Shown piece by piece: positions 50,309 through 62,714 of a stretch of DNA of 64,000 bases. The notes beneath the pieces are model-generated. The model made no database searches, was not told the DNA's origin, and saw only the letters and a program-made list of their open reading frames with translations. The position numbers were made by a program, and so were the translations under genes. The stretch is from positions 804,001-868,000 of the forward strand of contig JAQFVV010000323.1 of the NCBI GenBank assembly GCA_028023455.1. Reading direction: 5' to 3'. Position 1 is the first letter of the stretch. Each line of letters opens with the position of its first letter. The DNA comes from Epiperipatus broadwayi (lineage: Eukaryota; Onychophora; Udeonychophora; Euonychophora; Peripatidae).

Positions 50309-53300
50309 CACAATATATATATATATATATTGTGCCCTTTTGTATAGGTCTCCATAACTTGATGTATCAATCTATTTAAAAAATTTTAAATTTAAGATAT
50401 ATTTAGCTATATGATATTAATTTTGTTTATAACAATCTTTTAAAAAGTGTAATTAAAGTAATTCATGAGTGTTTGATATGTAAAAAAATTGTGCTGATGT
50501 TTGAGAGAGACATTTCAATGGGAATGATAATAGTATATGGTTGGGAAAACTGGCCATAAGCAATACTGCATTAATAAATTTAATAAATAAATGTTTAAAG
50601 TTAAAGTTTTAAAAGACAAGTTAAAATTAAATGCATATATTTATTGTTGATAAAAAGTTAATATTTAATAAATGAATATAAATATTTTAATTATTAGTAA
50701 TATATAATAGAAGAATTAATGTTGGATTTTAATAATATCGAATTATTATTTTAAAAACTGTTGTAATATATTATTTATTTTAAAAATATTTATTTTAAAA
50801 ATGTATTGTTAGTTTATTTTTAGATTATTACAACTCTGTAGCTTTGTTGTAAAAAACAGATGTTAATTAAAATACATACACACATCTTAGATTTTAGTAA
50901 AGTTCAAAGCTATTTTAAAAATTATTTATAAAATTTATAAATATTATTTCTATCATGAAATAAAAAAATAAAGATAATTAATGTGAAACATTAAATCTGA
51001 TTTTTAAAATACTGTTTAAAAACATAACGAATAAAAATAGACTTAGTTTGTTTATAAAAATAATTTTATAAAAGTTAAAATTAAAAGTAAAGTAAGAAAG
51101 TATATTTTAAAAATGTTTAGTGGATTTAAATAAATGATGAATATTAATTTAAAAATTTAATAATGTGATAAATAATAAATATTAAATAAGTCATTATTTA
51201 TTTTTAATTCTGTCTTGTTGGTGAAATATGTAAATAAGCTAGCAAGTCAATTGTTTAATTCACCAATCAAGTGGGAGTTTTCTTCCGGTATAAAACCAAG
51301 GTTCAATTGTTTAGAGAGGACTTGTGATTGAAATTCTTGAAGTAAAGTATGCTATTAAAAATAGCTAAGTAATTATAGACGCTCTTAAAATCATTTTAAA
51401 ATTATTAGAGAGTAGTTTTAAAAAATAATTTATAAAAGTTACCGATGAATATGCAGTGTTAATTTATTGTAGTTCCCTATTAATCGTTTCCTATTAATGC
51501 TCAATTTACTATCAAATAATCATGAGGACATCGTGTAAGAATAAAATGTATTGGAGACTTTATACTGAAAATGTAACAAACCTGATTGACTAGAGAGTTA
51601 TTAGATGCTTAAAAATAATACTTGGACCTGGTATAAATTTAAAAGCTGATCGTAATTAATTTTTTATAAAACAAATATTTAAAAAATGAGAAATACTTCT
51701 TATGAACAAGTATTTGTAAATTCTAAATTTAAATATATATCTTGTAAAGATATAATATATAATAATAATTTATAAATATTTACCTTGTTAAGTCTTTATG
51801 GATAAAAGACTAAATTCTGACAATTTTAAAGGCAAATAAATTGGAATTTAATAATTAAAGAAATACCTGTATAAAAATTATTATATTATTAAAGTCTAAA
51901 CCTGGTCGTATAGAAACTTTAAAAGTAAGCTTACCTCAATATCTGTTACGGAATGCGCAAATCAAATCTATATGGATATCCAAATCAATTAAAATAATTA
52001 AACAAGAACTTTATAAATTATAGACTAATACTAAAAATAATAACTTTAAAATAATTTTCTTTAAAGTAAAGAATACGGATCCTATAAACTATTTTAATTT
52101 TATTTTTGTTTGCTGATGGAACTGACTTTTATTTTTTATTTATTTTTAAAAAAGAACGTTTTTCATTTTTGTCATAAAAACTTTTAAAGAACACGTGATG
52201 TACCGGAAAAGGAAGTAATGTTTAGTGAAAATTTGTGCCTAGGAAAAAGAACAATGACAACTGGATGAAAACACCGTTGGATGTTATGTAATATTTTATT
52301 TATTAACTAACATAAATATTTCATTAATTATTGATTTATTAAAGATAGGAAAGGTACATTTAAATTTTTTTAAAATAATAACTAAATACTAATATAACCT
52401 TTTATTGCATAAAGTTTATTTTATAATTATATAACACGTAATATTTTTAAAGAATAATTGTTGAGTGTGAATGTGAAATTATTTTGTAAAACTAGAATCC
52501 TGGAGGACATCGACACTGTACATTGAAGTATTATTTATGTAAATTGTGTAATAATAATAATAATTTGATGTATTTACTATTTTTCTTAGATCAACCATTT
52601 ATATGATATTGAATGAATGTATTAATGTTTAAATAATATACACCATAACAGAATAATAGCGTTTTATTTTAATATGCATATTTTTAAATTGATGATATAA
52701 ATTTAGTACAACGTATATGAAAACCTAGAAAAATTATATGATTTTTGTGAATGAATTTCATTTCTGTTCCAATATTAGAAATTAGATTTATTATACTAGT
52801 ATAAATTATTTTTTTTCTTAAACTAGTAGAAGATATAAGTCTATATTTTATTTTATTTTTATTAGTGAGTACTTAATTTTACATAGAAATTTATATTTTG
52901 ATTGAAGGCTTATTGTAAATAGATGATGAGGTATAGGAAAGTTTGGATCGTTATTATTTTTTGTTTTAAAATTGGTCATTTGTTTTACTGAAATTAAATA
53001 AGGTTAAAATGACTTTTGTTGTAGTAATTTTATAAAGGAATAGGAATAATAAGAAAGAAAGTAATGATTTAAAATGGCAAAGAATCATAGAATTTTATTT
53101 AACATTATACTTTATAAAAGTTGAAATTATTAAATAATTTTAAAATATTATTTTTTTTAAAAAAGTACATATACGTATTGCATATTTTAATAAGACAGGT
53201 AGGATAACATTATATCGGAATGAAATAAACAGTGATAGTCAATAATTGTTATTATATTGCAAAGTTATATCAGTTGATACATTGATAATATTTGGCACTG

Positions 53301-54571
53301 ATAATAAATGTAATATAGCCTTATACATTATAATATAAATAACAGTAGAACTTAAGTGAAATAACATTTAAATTATTAAAGTTGGTTTATTTACATACAT
53401 GCTACATGAATGATACCTTACATAAAATCTTTTCTTATATTAATTGATAATAAGTAATGTTTATGTAAATTAAAGTCATAAACTTAATTGAATTTTATTA
53501 ATAAAACATTTTCTGAAATGTATAAATTATCTACCTATAGTTATGGAAATGATAACAGTGTAAAAATCTTGTATTATTATTTTTCTTATTTTTATTTTCT
53601 TTAGTTCCATTTAAATGTAAATAGTGTAAATAAATTATTTGTTAAAGTTAATGTAAATAAATTTGTTAAGTTGTTTAAAAGATGTGTTGAATTCATTATT
53701 TACACCACAGCATTTGACAACAGATAATTTGAAAGTACATAATATTTGCACAATATGAATTTATTATTTTATTATTTGAGAAAGAAACACAATATTTTCT
53801 TAATATAATTTATGGAAATTGATTGACATTAACATATAATATTACAATGTTCATAGAATAATTATAATGCACAATATAAAAGTATAAAATTATTTATTGC
53901 CACAAATTATTAAATTATAAGATTTTGGTTTATTTTAAAATTAAGATACTATATGGAAATGAAGACATGCATATGATTTACTTATTTTCTTAATGATTAA
54001 AAGAATAACCCAATAGATAAGATTAAGATATACCCTAAAGATTATTATTGTTAGTGATTATTATTAGAATAAGTTAGGTGTATTTAGGTTTGATATTAAA
54101 TCCCTTATCATTCCTATCTACATGAATTATGATTACTTTAAGATAATTAGAAGAACCTGAGATCATTTTAATTATATTTCCTTAACAATAGATTGAGATT
54201 TATTTATCTATTATAATTATAGATAGTTCATTTATAAAAGTCATAAGAATGCTGTAGAGTTAGGAATGAGATAGTGTAGAAGTAATAGTATTCTTATGCC
54301 ATTGAGACAGTGTCTTGGAAAGACATTGACTCAATGTAAATCTGATTACCAATTGTAACTTCACTTCACAGTCTCATGATTTTAATTAAATACTTATTTA
54401 ATTAGTACATAATATTGAACTATATTAATTTTTGATAAGTTTGTAATAAATCTAATAAGTTATAATATTATAAAAATATATTAAAGATATTTGTACATAT
54501 TTTAGCCGAGCATAATGATTTGATTGAGCTAGTCATATTTTAAATTATATCATATATCGAGAAGTGAGGGT
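50309..54571. other. Very AT-rich non-coding DNA, 4.3 kb
   Basis: Dominated by words such as TTTTAAAAA, TTTATAAA and ATTATTAAA on both strands. Contains the CACAAT(AT)nATTGTG palindrome at its left end. No gene, RNA or mobile-element protein is recognised. Confidence 0.5.
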
Positions 54572-54617
<46 letters not shown>

Positions 54618-55637
54618 CAATAGATGGTGTTTTACCAAAAACACTGAACAAGTGTAAATTTGTTTACATAAATGACAAAAGAGTCAGCATTCACTATCTC
54701 TTTCATTTGCCCACCCTTAGATCAGCTGATTTCAATCTTATTTTCTATCATCAGTGAAGGATAGAGTTAGAAACTAGATCTAAACACTGACTCCAAGTGT
54801 TTATGCAAACAGTTTCTATCGGTTTGCAAGCATGAATTATTCAGACCGGTAAAATCTTCAAACTCAGCCTAACAAGCCAGATAGCTACATGGGTCTGATC
54901 TCAGTTCAGTTTTACCACATAGTCAAAGCCTATGCAATATAATATCATTGCAAAAACCTTTAAAGGTATATTTATGAAAAACAAAAACAAGTTAAATTCA
55001 TGTAACCTGCTATCACTTGTATTTATGATCAATAGAAGGTGTTTTAGCAAGATCTGAGGGTGGGAAAATGAAAGAGATAGTGAATTCTGACTAGTTTGTC
55101 ATTTATGTAAACAAATTTACACTTGTTCAGTGTTTTTGGTAAAATGCCATCTATTGATCATAAATACAAGTGACAGCAGGTTACGTGAATTTAACTTGTT
55201 TTTGTTTTTTATAAATGTACCTTTAAAGATTTTTGCAATGATATTATATTGCAGAGGCTTTGACTGTGTGGTGAAACTGAACTGAGATCAGACCCATGTA
55301 GCTGTCTGGCTTGTTAGGCTGAGTTTGAAGATTTTACAGGTCTGAAAAATTCATGCCTGCAAAACGATAGAAACTGTTTGCATAAACAGTTGGAGTCAGT
55401 GTTTAGGTCTAGTGTCTAACTCTATCCTTCACTGATGATAGCAAATAAGCTTGAAATCAGCTGATCTTAAGGTGGGAAATGAAAGATATAGGGAATGTTG
55501 ACTCTTTTGTTGTTTATGTAATAAAATTTACACTTGTTTGGTGTTTTTGGTAAAACGCCATCTATTGATCATAAATACAAGTGATAGCAGGTTATGTGAA
55601 TTTAAGTTGTTTTTGTTTTTCATATATATATATATAT
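54572..55637 (-). mobile_element. Palindromic repeat element between two (TA)n arrays
   Basis: A large inverted repeat centred near 55093: the left arm (54614 to about 55048) and right arm (about 55138-55571) are near-complements of about 430 bp, separated by about 90 bases. The motif TGATCAATAGATGG (or its complement) occurs four times, at both arm ends and at the centre. Read on the minus strand, it starts TGAAAAACAAAAACAACTT directly after (TA)n at 55637 and ends at TGATCA beside a second (TA)n at 54572-54613. The loop is itself a reversed fragment of the arm start, so the structure is made of rearranged units of one repeat. A short relative lies at 60921-61016. No transposase is encoded, so this is a non-autonomous or satellite-like element. 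Confidence 0.88.
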
Positions 55638-57244
55638 GAAAATAAAGTTACTGTTAACACTAAATGAATATATATATAAACCATTATACAATTACAAATA
55701 TCAAGTAACACTCTCTGTTTAACAGTCTATATTTCAATAAAACGTCAGCAAGTAAAAATCTAAAAAAAAAAAAAAAAGAAACTAAACGGAAGCAAGAAAA
55801 AATCTCAAAAAACAAAAGAAATAAATCGTTCATGTTGATTTATTTTTAATTTATTAATCCATCATAAAATTCTATATATGCTGAAATGACATCCACAATG
55901 AAAATAAAAGTGTGATCTTTAAACTCATATATCAATCAGTGAATGATAAGACAATATATAATTACTTTGTTCGGATTTTTAAGAAGAAAGCAAAAGGAAG
56001 GAGAGTAAATTACATGTTTAAAAAATTTACTTTTTAAAATTTTAAAATAAAGTTAGTTATCTTCTTAACTATCCTCAATAGCAGAGCTCATAAACCATTA
56101 CAACTGCAACTTGAAAAAGTCCATTAAAACCCACATCCATTTTCCTTAAAGCTTATATTATAGACCAAGTTATAAGCTAGAATCAATCAATCATGCATGG
56201 TTAGAAAGTGAGAAAAATTGTGGGGATGGAGCTAGTTGTCATGCGAACATGATTCCAGATATAATTATTATTTTAAGTTAATATCATTAAGACAATGGTA
56301 GTAAAACATCTACAATGTACTACAATCAAGCAAATCAATTCTTTCCATATGGGAAGAATAGTTATAAAAGAGTCTGAGTCACCAACACAAAGAACCAGAT
56401 GGTGACCAAAGATTCTTGTAAAGGAACTTTCCTAAAGGCAAAGATACTTGGACATTCCATATGTAAACTACAAGACTTTGAACAATGGATAGACTAGACT
56501 GGATTAACATCTCAAATTATATTTTTATAATTTATTTTATTCTTATTTAACTTGTCAAATTGGTTTCTTTCTTTTGAAACAGAGAGACAATTCATCCAAC
56601 TATCAAATAGTCTAAAGTAAGAGGAGCCAACTAATTTTTATTTTGCATTTAATAATACAATTTAGGTGCATACTCCTGAACTTTATTTATTATATTTTCA
56701 ATTGATACATTGGTCTGCTGACTTGAAAAGTGAGAATTTACTCTTATTCAAATTAAGCTCTCAAACTTTGACAGTTACAAAATTGCTTTTGTTCAATGTG
56801 CATGTTCAATTATTAATTATTTGTTATTCCAAATATATGAGCAAACCCTTAGATGATTGATCTTTCTTATCACATAAGAATGACATTAGAATAGGAGGGG
56901 TTTCAGAAGATAAGAGCAACCTTCAACAAAGTATAAAATATAGATAGATGAATTAGAAATTAATGAGCAACTGATATTAAAAATTTTAGTTATCAGAGTT
57001 AATTGTTAAATGATAGGTATTTTTAAATATTATATTCCATGTAAAGTATAAATTATTAAATTAGGATGGTGAATGACTATCCTTTGTAGGGATGAAAGGC
57101 TTAGTAAATAGTTAAAGAACACATGCAAGGTTGATAATGCCTACATAATTATTAAATTAATCAAAACATGTTATTTTTGCTATAAAGCAATCATGAATGA
57201 AAACCGTCATTAAAATTAATTTATTAAATATTAAATTAAATTAG
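55638..57244. other. AT-rich non-coding DNA
   Basis: No recognised feature other than an A-run near 55762. The open frame at 56666-56860 has no family features. Confidence 0.5.
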
Positions 57245-57345
57245 TTTTTTTTCCATGTGTCATAGCATCGTCCAGGAAGTGAACCTGCTGACCCGGGAAA
57301 ACTGCTTGTAAGGCGGCTGTGCTGACCTCTCGACCACTAATGCTT
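57245..57345 (-). mobile_element. tRNA-derived SINE copy 3
   Basis: Minus-strand copy of the same family as 4292-4395 and 6698-6802. It has the best-preserved internal promoter: box A TGGTCGAGAGGTCAGCAC and box B-like GGTTCACTTCC within the small stem CAGG/CCTG. Acceptor-like ends AGCATTAG and ACGATGCT remain partly complementary. The tail ends ATGACACATGG and A-rich sequence. No clear target-site duplication is seen, suggesting an older insertion or a truncated end. Confidence 0.85.
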
Positions 57346-57635
57346 GTTTTTGTCATTTGATTTTTCTATTTTCCAATAATTCACACTATATTCAATGACC
57401 ACATCTGATACAGAATAAAGATACCATGAATTAGAACATATTTACATTCTTCGTGAGTTTGAACTATTTGGCATAACAATGATCAAGAGGTGGTGAAGTA
57501 AGGAAAGTTATATAAGTGTGAATTACATCCCTTTCAATCAGTAATTATCATAGAAACACTTTGTAGATCCCAGGTAAATCATCAAATAACTGACTTGCAC
57601 TATCAGATTTAATGCCATACATTGAAGACCAAATA
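57346..57635. other. AT-rich spacer
   Basis: No recognised feature between SINE copy 3 and the second Penelope-like element fragment. Confidence 0.5.
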
Positions 57636-58331
57636 GGTGACTGTCTCTAGAGGAAAAGATCAACCCATTACATATGCTGCTGAAATATGTTTAGCATTCA
57701 GAATATTACCTTATATTAAAGGGGTTACTGATAAAATCAGTAGAAGACTATCTTGTTTTAATATAAAGACTACTTTTTCTACTGTCAAAAAATTGGTGAT
57801 TTTTTTTATATAAACCTGAAGAGAGGATATTTTTGGAACACCAAGGGGTTTATAAAATTCCATGTAAGCAGTGCCCAAGAAGCTATGTGGATCAGTCTAA
57901 TAGATGAATAAATGTCAGAATTAAGGAACATAGAAATGATTTTAATAAAAAATAAACACATCAGTTATTACTTCCCATTTTTTAGAAATTGGTCACAAAC
58001 CTGACTTTGACAATGCAAAAATGCTTGCTAATTTTGAGAGATATTATTTGAGAACCATGAGAGAATCAATTGAAATATTAAAGATACCTACTGGTTTAAA
58101 TAGAGCTGAAGAAGCACAACATATTCCAGCATTATGGAAACCTCTCATTTTATCTATGTTTCTAATACTGACTTTAAATTAATGGACGGTAAAACTAAGA
58201 GAAATATGCATTTTGATGAACCTCATATTCTGAATACTAAACTATTTCAAGCTGATTCTCATGCTTCATCTCACACTCAGTCACATTACAGTTTGAGATC
58301 GAACAAATTTTCTTTCAAGAGTTTACCTTGA
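57636..58331 (+). pseudogene. Penelope-like element 3' fragment with GIY-YIG endonuclease
   Basis: Translation gives the typical region before the nuclease (LPYIKGVTDKISRRLSC, about 57710-57760), then GVYKIPCKQCPRSYV (about 57847-57892; the GIY-YIG core with two Cys), INVRIKEHRND (about 57909-57941), EIGHKPDFDNAKML (about 57984-58025) and a C-terminus MRESIEILKIPTGLNRAEEA (from about 58059). Stops replace a residue after SNR and near FNKK, and a frameshift follows, so it is dead. The RT half is absent: a 5'-truncated copy. The nuclease motif (GVYKIPC) differs from that of the element at 7350-8960 (IYLIEC), pointing to a different lineage. Confidence 0.9.
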
Positions 58332-58840
<509 letters not shown>

Positions 58841-59215
58841 AATAGTCATACCACCAATTCATCCTTTTTTCTTTCCATTGTCTTTATGGCTGAGCTCATA
58901 AATTCCACATAACTCTTCACATCTTTTACATCAATGAACAATGTCAATCTCTTCCATCATTTTTCCTTATTTCATTCCACCATTCCCTTGAAAACATCTG
59001 TTATTGAGCTATAAGTTTTTCTTCATACATGTCTGATCCAATTAGTCTTTCTGTTTTTCATTTCCTCAATCAATTTTTTTTATTTACTTTTTCCAAAACG
59101 TATTCATTTTTTATTTTATGCAGACAACATTTTTTTTTCCATTTTTCTCAATGCCCACATCTCAAAGACTTCATCTGTTCTTAATTTTATTACACATTTT
59201 CCCACAATTCCTAAC
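58841..59215 (-). pseudogene. RTE-like LINE remnant (C-terminal end of RT protein)
   Basis: Minus-strand reading gives FEMWALRKM (about 59130), NEYVLEKVNK in a neighbouring frame, then in one frame RKTNWIRHV-stop-RKTYSSI, DVFKGMVE, KRLTLFIDVKDVKSYVEFM and SSAIKTMER. This matches, position by position, the well-known end of RTE-type LINE proteins (FEMWC..RRM, N-E-V-L, nWIGHvLR, dViEGk, R..LlDDlK, Y...K..A.dR). Several stops and one frameshift show it is ancient. Only about 375 bp survive. The alignment is from memory of the family pattern, not a search. Confidence 0.75.
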
Positions 59216-59375
59216 CACTCCATATATTAGTACACTCAGGAGTATCTGTATTTTTCAGAAAATAAATAGTAATAATCCTTACTTAATGTAAGTATTTAAG
59301 CTTTGTTTTGTGTGTTAATGGTATTATATCAACTGCTATTCTAACTATAAGTCAATTTCTGTACATTTTGTGTGA
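59216..59375. other. AT-rich spacer
   Basis: No recognised feature. Confidence 0.5.
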
Positions 59376-59790
59376 TTTTATGGTTATATTTTTATCCTTT
59401 TGTAAGTAATGTTTGTAATAAAAAATCAAATTTATTTCAGTATAATAGGTGAATCTGATTTTCCTAAAAGAAAACTCCCATTTTCTCTAAGTAAAAGGCA
59501 ATATCAGTCCATGTTCCTAAATGTAAAGAATTTCCTCATTCAATTTTTATTTTATGGTTTTATTTTTCTACATATTTATATTTCTAAGTAATGCTTGTAA
59601 TAAAAAACAAAACAAATGCATTTTATTACTTTCTAAAAATAAGCTTCCAACTGATCTGATACACAAACTATAATGTTTCTATTTTAAGTGCAATCAATTG
59701 ATTTCTTCTATTTGGTATAGAGTTAATTTTTTGTCTCTTTTATACAAATATATTTTTGTAAATAATTCTTATAATAAAAAAGTAAAATTT
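59376..59790. repeat. Degenerate tandem repeat, about 180-bp period
   Basis: The block TTTTATGGTT, TATTTTT, TAAGTAATG, TTGTAATAAAAAA appears at 59376-59430 and 59548-59610, with a weaker third copy at about 59738-59790 (TAAATAATTCTTATAATAAA). Intervening sequence aligns poorly. Small open frames here are not conserved between units. Confidence 0.7.
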
Positions 59791-60120
59791 GAAACCTAAA
59801 TTATATCATAAAAGAACAACTTTCTCAGGGGTGGAATCACATATTGCTTGCAGTAATTACATATTAAATCCATGCAGTAACCTTTGTAAGTTTATATGAA
59901 GTTTAACCCATTATGCGTTAATCTACTTAATAAATAATTTACTTATTATCTTGCAATAAAAGACGTACCAAAATTGTTCAAAACCACTTAAATAATTTAT
60001 TTTCTGTATTGAAAATGATGGCATCTTACTTATGTAATTTCTTAGAAAAAATAATTATTTTCTTGTCAAAACATTAAATGCACTTTAACAGAATAACTTC
60101 ATAATATACTTAGTTAATTA
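59791..60120. other. AT-rich DNA
   Basis: No recognised feature. Confidence 0.5.
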
Positions 60121-60482
60121 ATTTCATTCCAATATCAGCCTTTCAAGCTAATTGAGCACGTACCTTTTGAGTGGTTAAATAAATGAATACTCTCCTTTTC
60201 AATCCAAGATATAGTATTTATGCAGGAATAAAAAGAATCCCTCTTATTCCTACGACTCAAATTCTTTTATATGAGCAAATCTGAAGAACTGTCGAAGAGA
60301 GCGATCTTCAACAGTTCTTCAGATTTGCTCATATAAAAGAATTTGAGTCATAGGAATAAGAGGGATTCTTTTTATTCCTGCATAAATACTATATCTTGGA
60401 TTGAAGAGGAGAGTATTCATTTATTTAACATACTCAAAAGGTGCATGCTCAATTAGCTTGAAAGGCTGATATTGGAATGAAA
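60121..60482. repeat. 362-bp near-perfect hairpin with 6-base loop
   Basis: Arms 60121-60298 and 60305-60482 are near-perfect complements around the loop GAGCGA (60299-60304). Differences are few, for example GTACC versus GGTGC near the outer third. The arms have normal base diversity, so this is not a simple-sequence palindrome. A transcript across it would fold into a roughly 175-bp double-stranded RNA. The right arm extends as an ordinary repeat to about 60521, and a further direct copy is at 60642-60859. Confidence 0.95.
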
Positions 60483-60641
60483 TATAATTGCAAGCATGGC
60501 GCTAGATAAAATATTTGCTTATTTGCTCATAATTAAGTTTCAGTAAGAATGACGTTTAGTAAATTCTAAGTAATTACACCGACATCATTCAGTCAAAAAA
60601 ACATTGTAAATAGTAATTTAAAGTGAGTATCTACTCACGCT

Positions 60642-60859
60642 CTCTTCAACAGTTCTTTAGATTTGCTCATATAAAAGAATTTGATTCATAGGAATAAGAG
60701 GGATTCTTGTTATTGCTGCATAAATACTATATCTTGGATTGAAGAGGAGAGTATTCATTTATTTAACACACTCAAAAGGCGCGTGCTCAATTAGCTTGAA
60801 AGGCTGATATTGGAATGAAATATAATTGCAAGCATGGTGCTAGATAAAATATTTGCTTA
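60642..60859 (+). repeat. Third copy of the hairpin arm, direct orientation
   Basis: Direct copy of 60305-60521, from TCTTCAACAGTTCTTTAG through TAGATAAAATATTTGCTTA, with a handful of substitutions (for example a T for C in TTCTTTAG). Between the copies (60522-60641) is unrelated AT-rich DNA. The arrangement is therefore reversed copy, forward copy, spacer, forward copy. Confidence 0.93.
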
Positions 60860-60920
60860 GTTAATTAATTGAAAAATAAAAAAAAAATCAGTAATAAATA
60901 AAAAGTACATTATATATATA

Positions 60921-61033
60921 TATGAAAAACAAAGCAAGTTTTATATACGTAAAAACCTGCTATCGCTTGTATTAATGATCAATAGATGGAGCTTTTACCA
61001 AGACCTCCAAACAAGCGTATATATATATATACA
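60921..61033 (+). mobile_element. Short TA-flanked relative of the 54.6-55.6 kb element
   Basis: About 95 bp between two (TA)n runs. It starts TGAAAAACAAAGCAAGTTTT, continues CCTGCTATCGCTTGTATTAA and TGATCAATAGATGG, then CTTTTACCAAGACCTCCAAAC, ending ACAAGCG at the second TA run. This matches the minus-strand order of the larger element, with its long middle part missing. CGCTTGT and ACAAGCG are complementary, so a stem-loop enclosing the TGATCA word is preserved by paired changes relative to CACTTGT/ACAAGTG in the larger copy. Confidence 0.85.
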
Positions 61034-62531
61034 TATTGCAAATAAAATGTCCATTAATTAAAAATATTACAATAATAATGAAAATAATAAATATAATGAT
61101 AATTAACCATTAAATACAGTGTTTTAATCCAAATAAATATTTTGGGTGAATTTAACAGCAGTTGAGAAGGGTTAAGAAATTAACTGAGAGTACTTAAGGG
61201 GATTGGAAGACCGTATTTAATAGTAAATTACCGTTTTTTATATGTTAACATACTAATTAATAAACAACAATTAATGAAACATAATCAAAAATAACATTTT
61301 AAAAAATTAAATAGTATATCAATCCTATTATGTGGCTATGAAAATCTAAATTTATAGAATAAAAACAGCAAAAGAATTTTTTTTTGAACTGCCACCCACA
61401 AGTTTTCCTCAGCAAAAATAAGAAAACATTTTTTCCTTAATATATACATTTAAGAAACTAACAATCAGATGGTTTTTCATTAATTATTGTTTGTTATTTA
61501 ATATGTTAACAAATAATGTATTTTTTTCTTATATTTCAGATGTAATACTAACATGCTGTGATTTTATACGTATAAATCTTTTGTCTACATATGTTTGCGC
61601 ATATTTATATATTAAATACAATAATGCAAACGCTAGCTGAATTCTAAAATCTTTAAACATCACATAGCTATTATTTTCAGCCATACACTCTCTGTAAATA
61701 AAGGAAAATATAGTTTCATAATCAATTTTTCTTAAATGGGTTGCAAAATTCAAGCTTTGCTTTATTTTAAGTAGATGTGTGGATGTAGGTAATATATATA
61801 TAATGAATTCCTTATCTTTATTATTTAATTAACTAATAAAAAGTTAAAAATATATTTAAATGTTTTTTTGGAATAAAATGTCAGATGTCATCATTTTGAT
61901 TTTACTTTAAAATATTTTTAGTAAAGTTTTGATAAGGAAACTAATTTATTTTAGTAAAAATAAGTAGAATAATTATTTCAGTAAAATAACACTTGATTAG
62001 TAAAACTTTCTATATTAATTTATAAGTACTCTTTATGCTTTATCATATATGAAAATAAATGTAATATTTTAATTATGCATAATATTATTTATATGTAATT
62101 TCTTAGAAAAAAAAACATTCTTTTGCTTGAAATAATAAAAAGCCGTGCGGTCAAACAATTATATTTTGATTATATACATATATAACACCAACATTATTTT
62201 TGTATATAGCTGCTTTTTTAATACTTCAACTAAAAATCATACTTTTCATTACCAAATACAGCTAAAATATATTTGAAGACATAAAATAATACTTGTAATC
62301 GCTACACACATGCTTACTTTATAGAGGATGTGGAATTTTTCTTGTACGTCCAACCAATAAGTTGCTGGAATAAAAGTCAGAAACGTGGGAATCGATTGGA
62401 AATACACTATTAAGATGATCAATTATTGATTGTTTGCATAGATTATCGCTTATTTATCATGAGTTTCTCAAACCATATCTTAACAAATGTATCTCATAAC
62501 ACTTACACTTACTATTTTATTTCTTTTTATG
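61034..62531. other. AT-rich non-coding DNA
   Basis: At 61135-61250 there is a diverged copy of a segment also seen at about 21355-21480 (GAATTTAA, GCAGTTGAG, GGTTA, AGTACT in the same order). The minus-strand frame at 61529-61753 (74 residues) has no recognised motif and is unsupported. Nothing else is seen. Confidence 0.5.
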
Positions 62532-62632
<101 letters not shown>

Positions 62633-62676
62633 GCACTAAAATATATTTTGGGGCAAACACATTTTAATACTGGGGT

Positions 62677-62682
62677 TTTATT
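62677..62682 (-). terminator. Polyadenylation signal AATAAA of the minus-strand gene
   Basis: AATAAA on the minus strand about 33 bases after the stop codon of the membrane-protein exon. The short 3' untranslated region this implies is plausible but not proven; no other canonical signal lies between the stop and the TA array. Confidence 0.6.
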
Positions 62683-62714
62683 TATCTTTATAGCCAACAA
62701 AAATAATGGCTTTT

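Noticed and set aside
45043-50333. LTR-retrotransposon reading of the interval (GGCACCAGAAG as a primer-binding-like word, GGGAGGGG as a polypurine tract).
   Set aside because: Flanking sequences beyond the ends are not direct repeats of each other and no gag, protease, RT or integrase motif is present between them.
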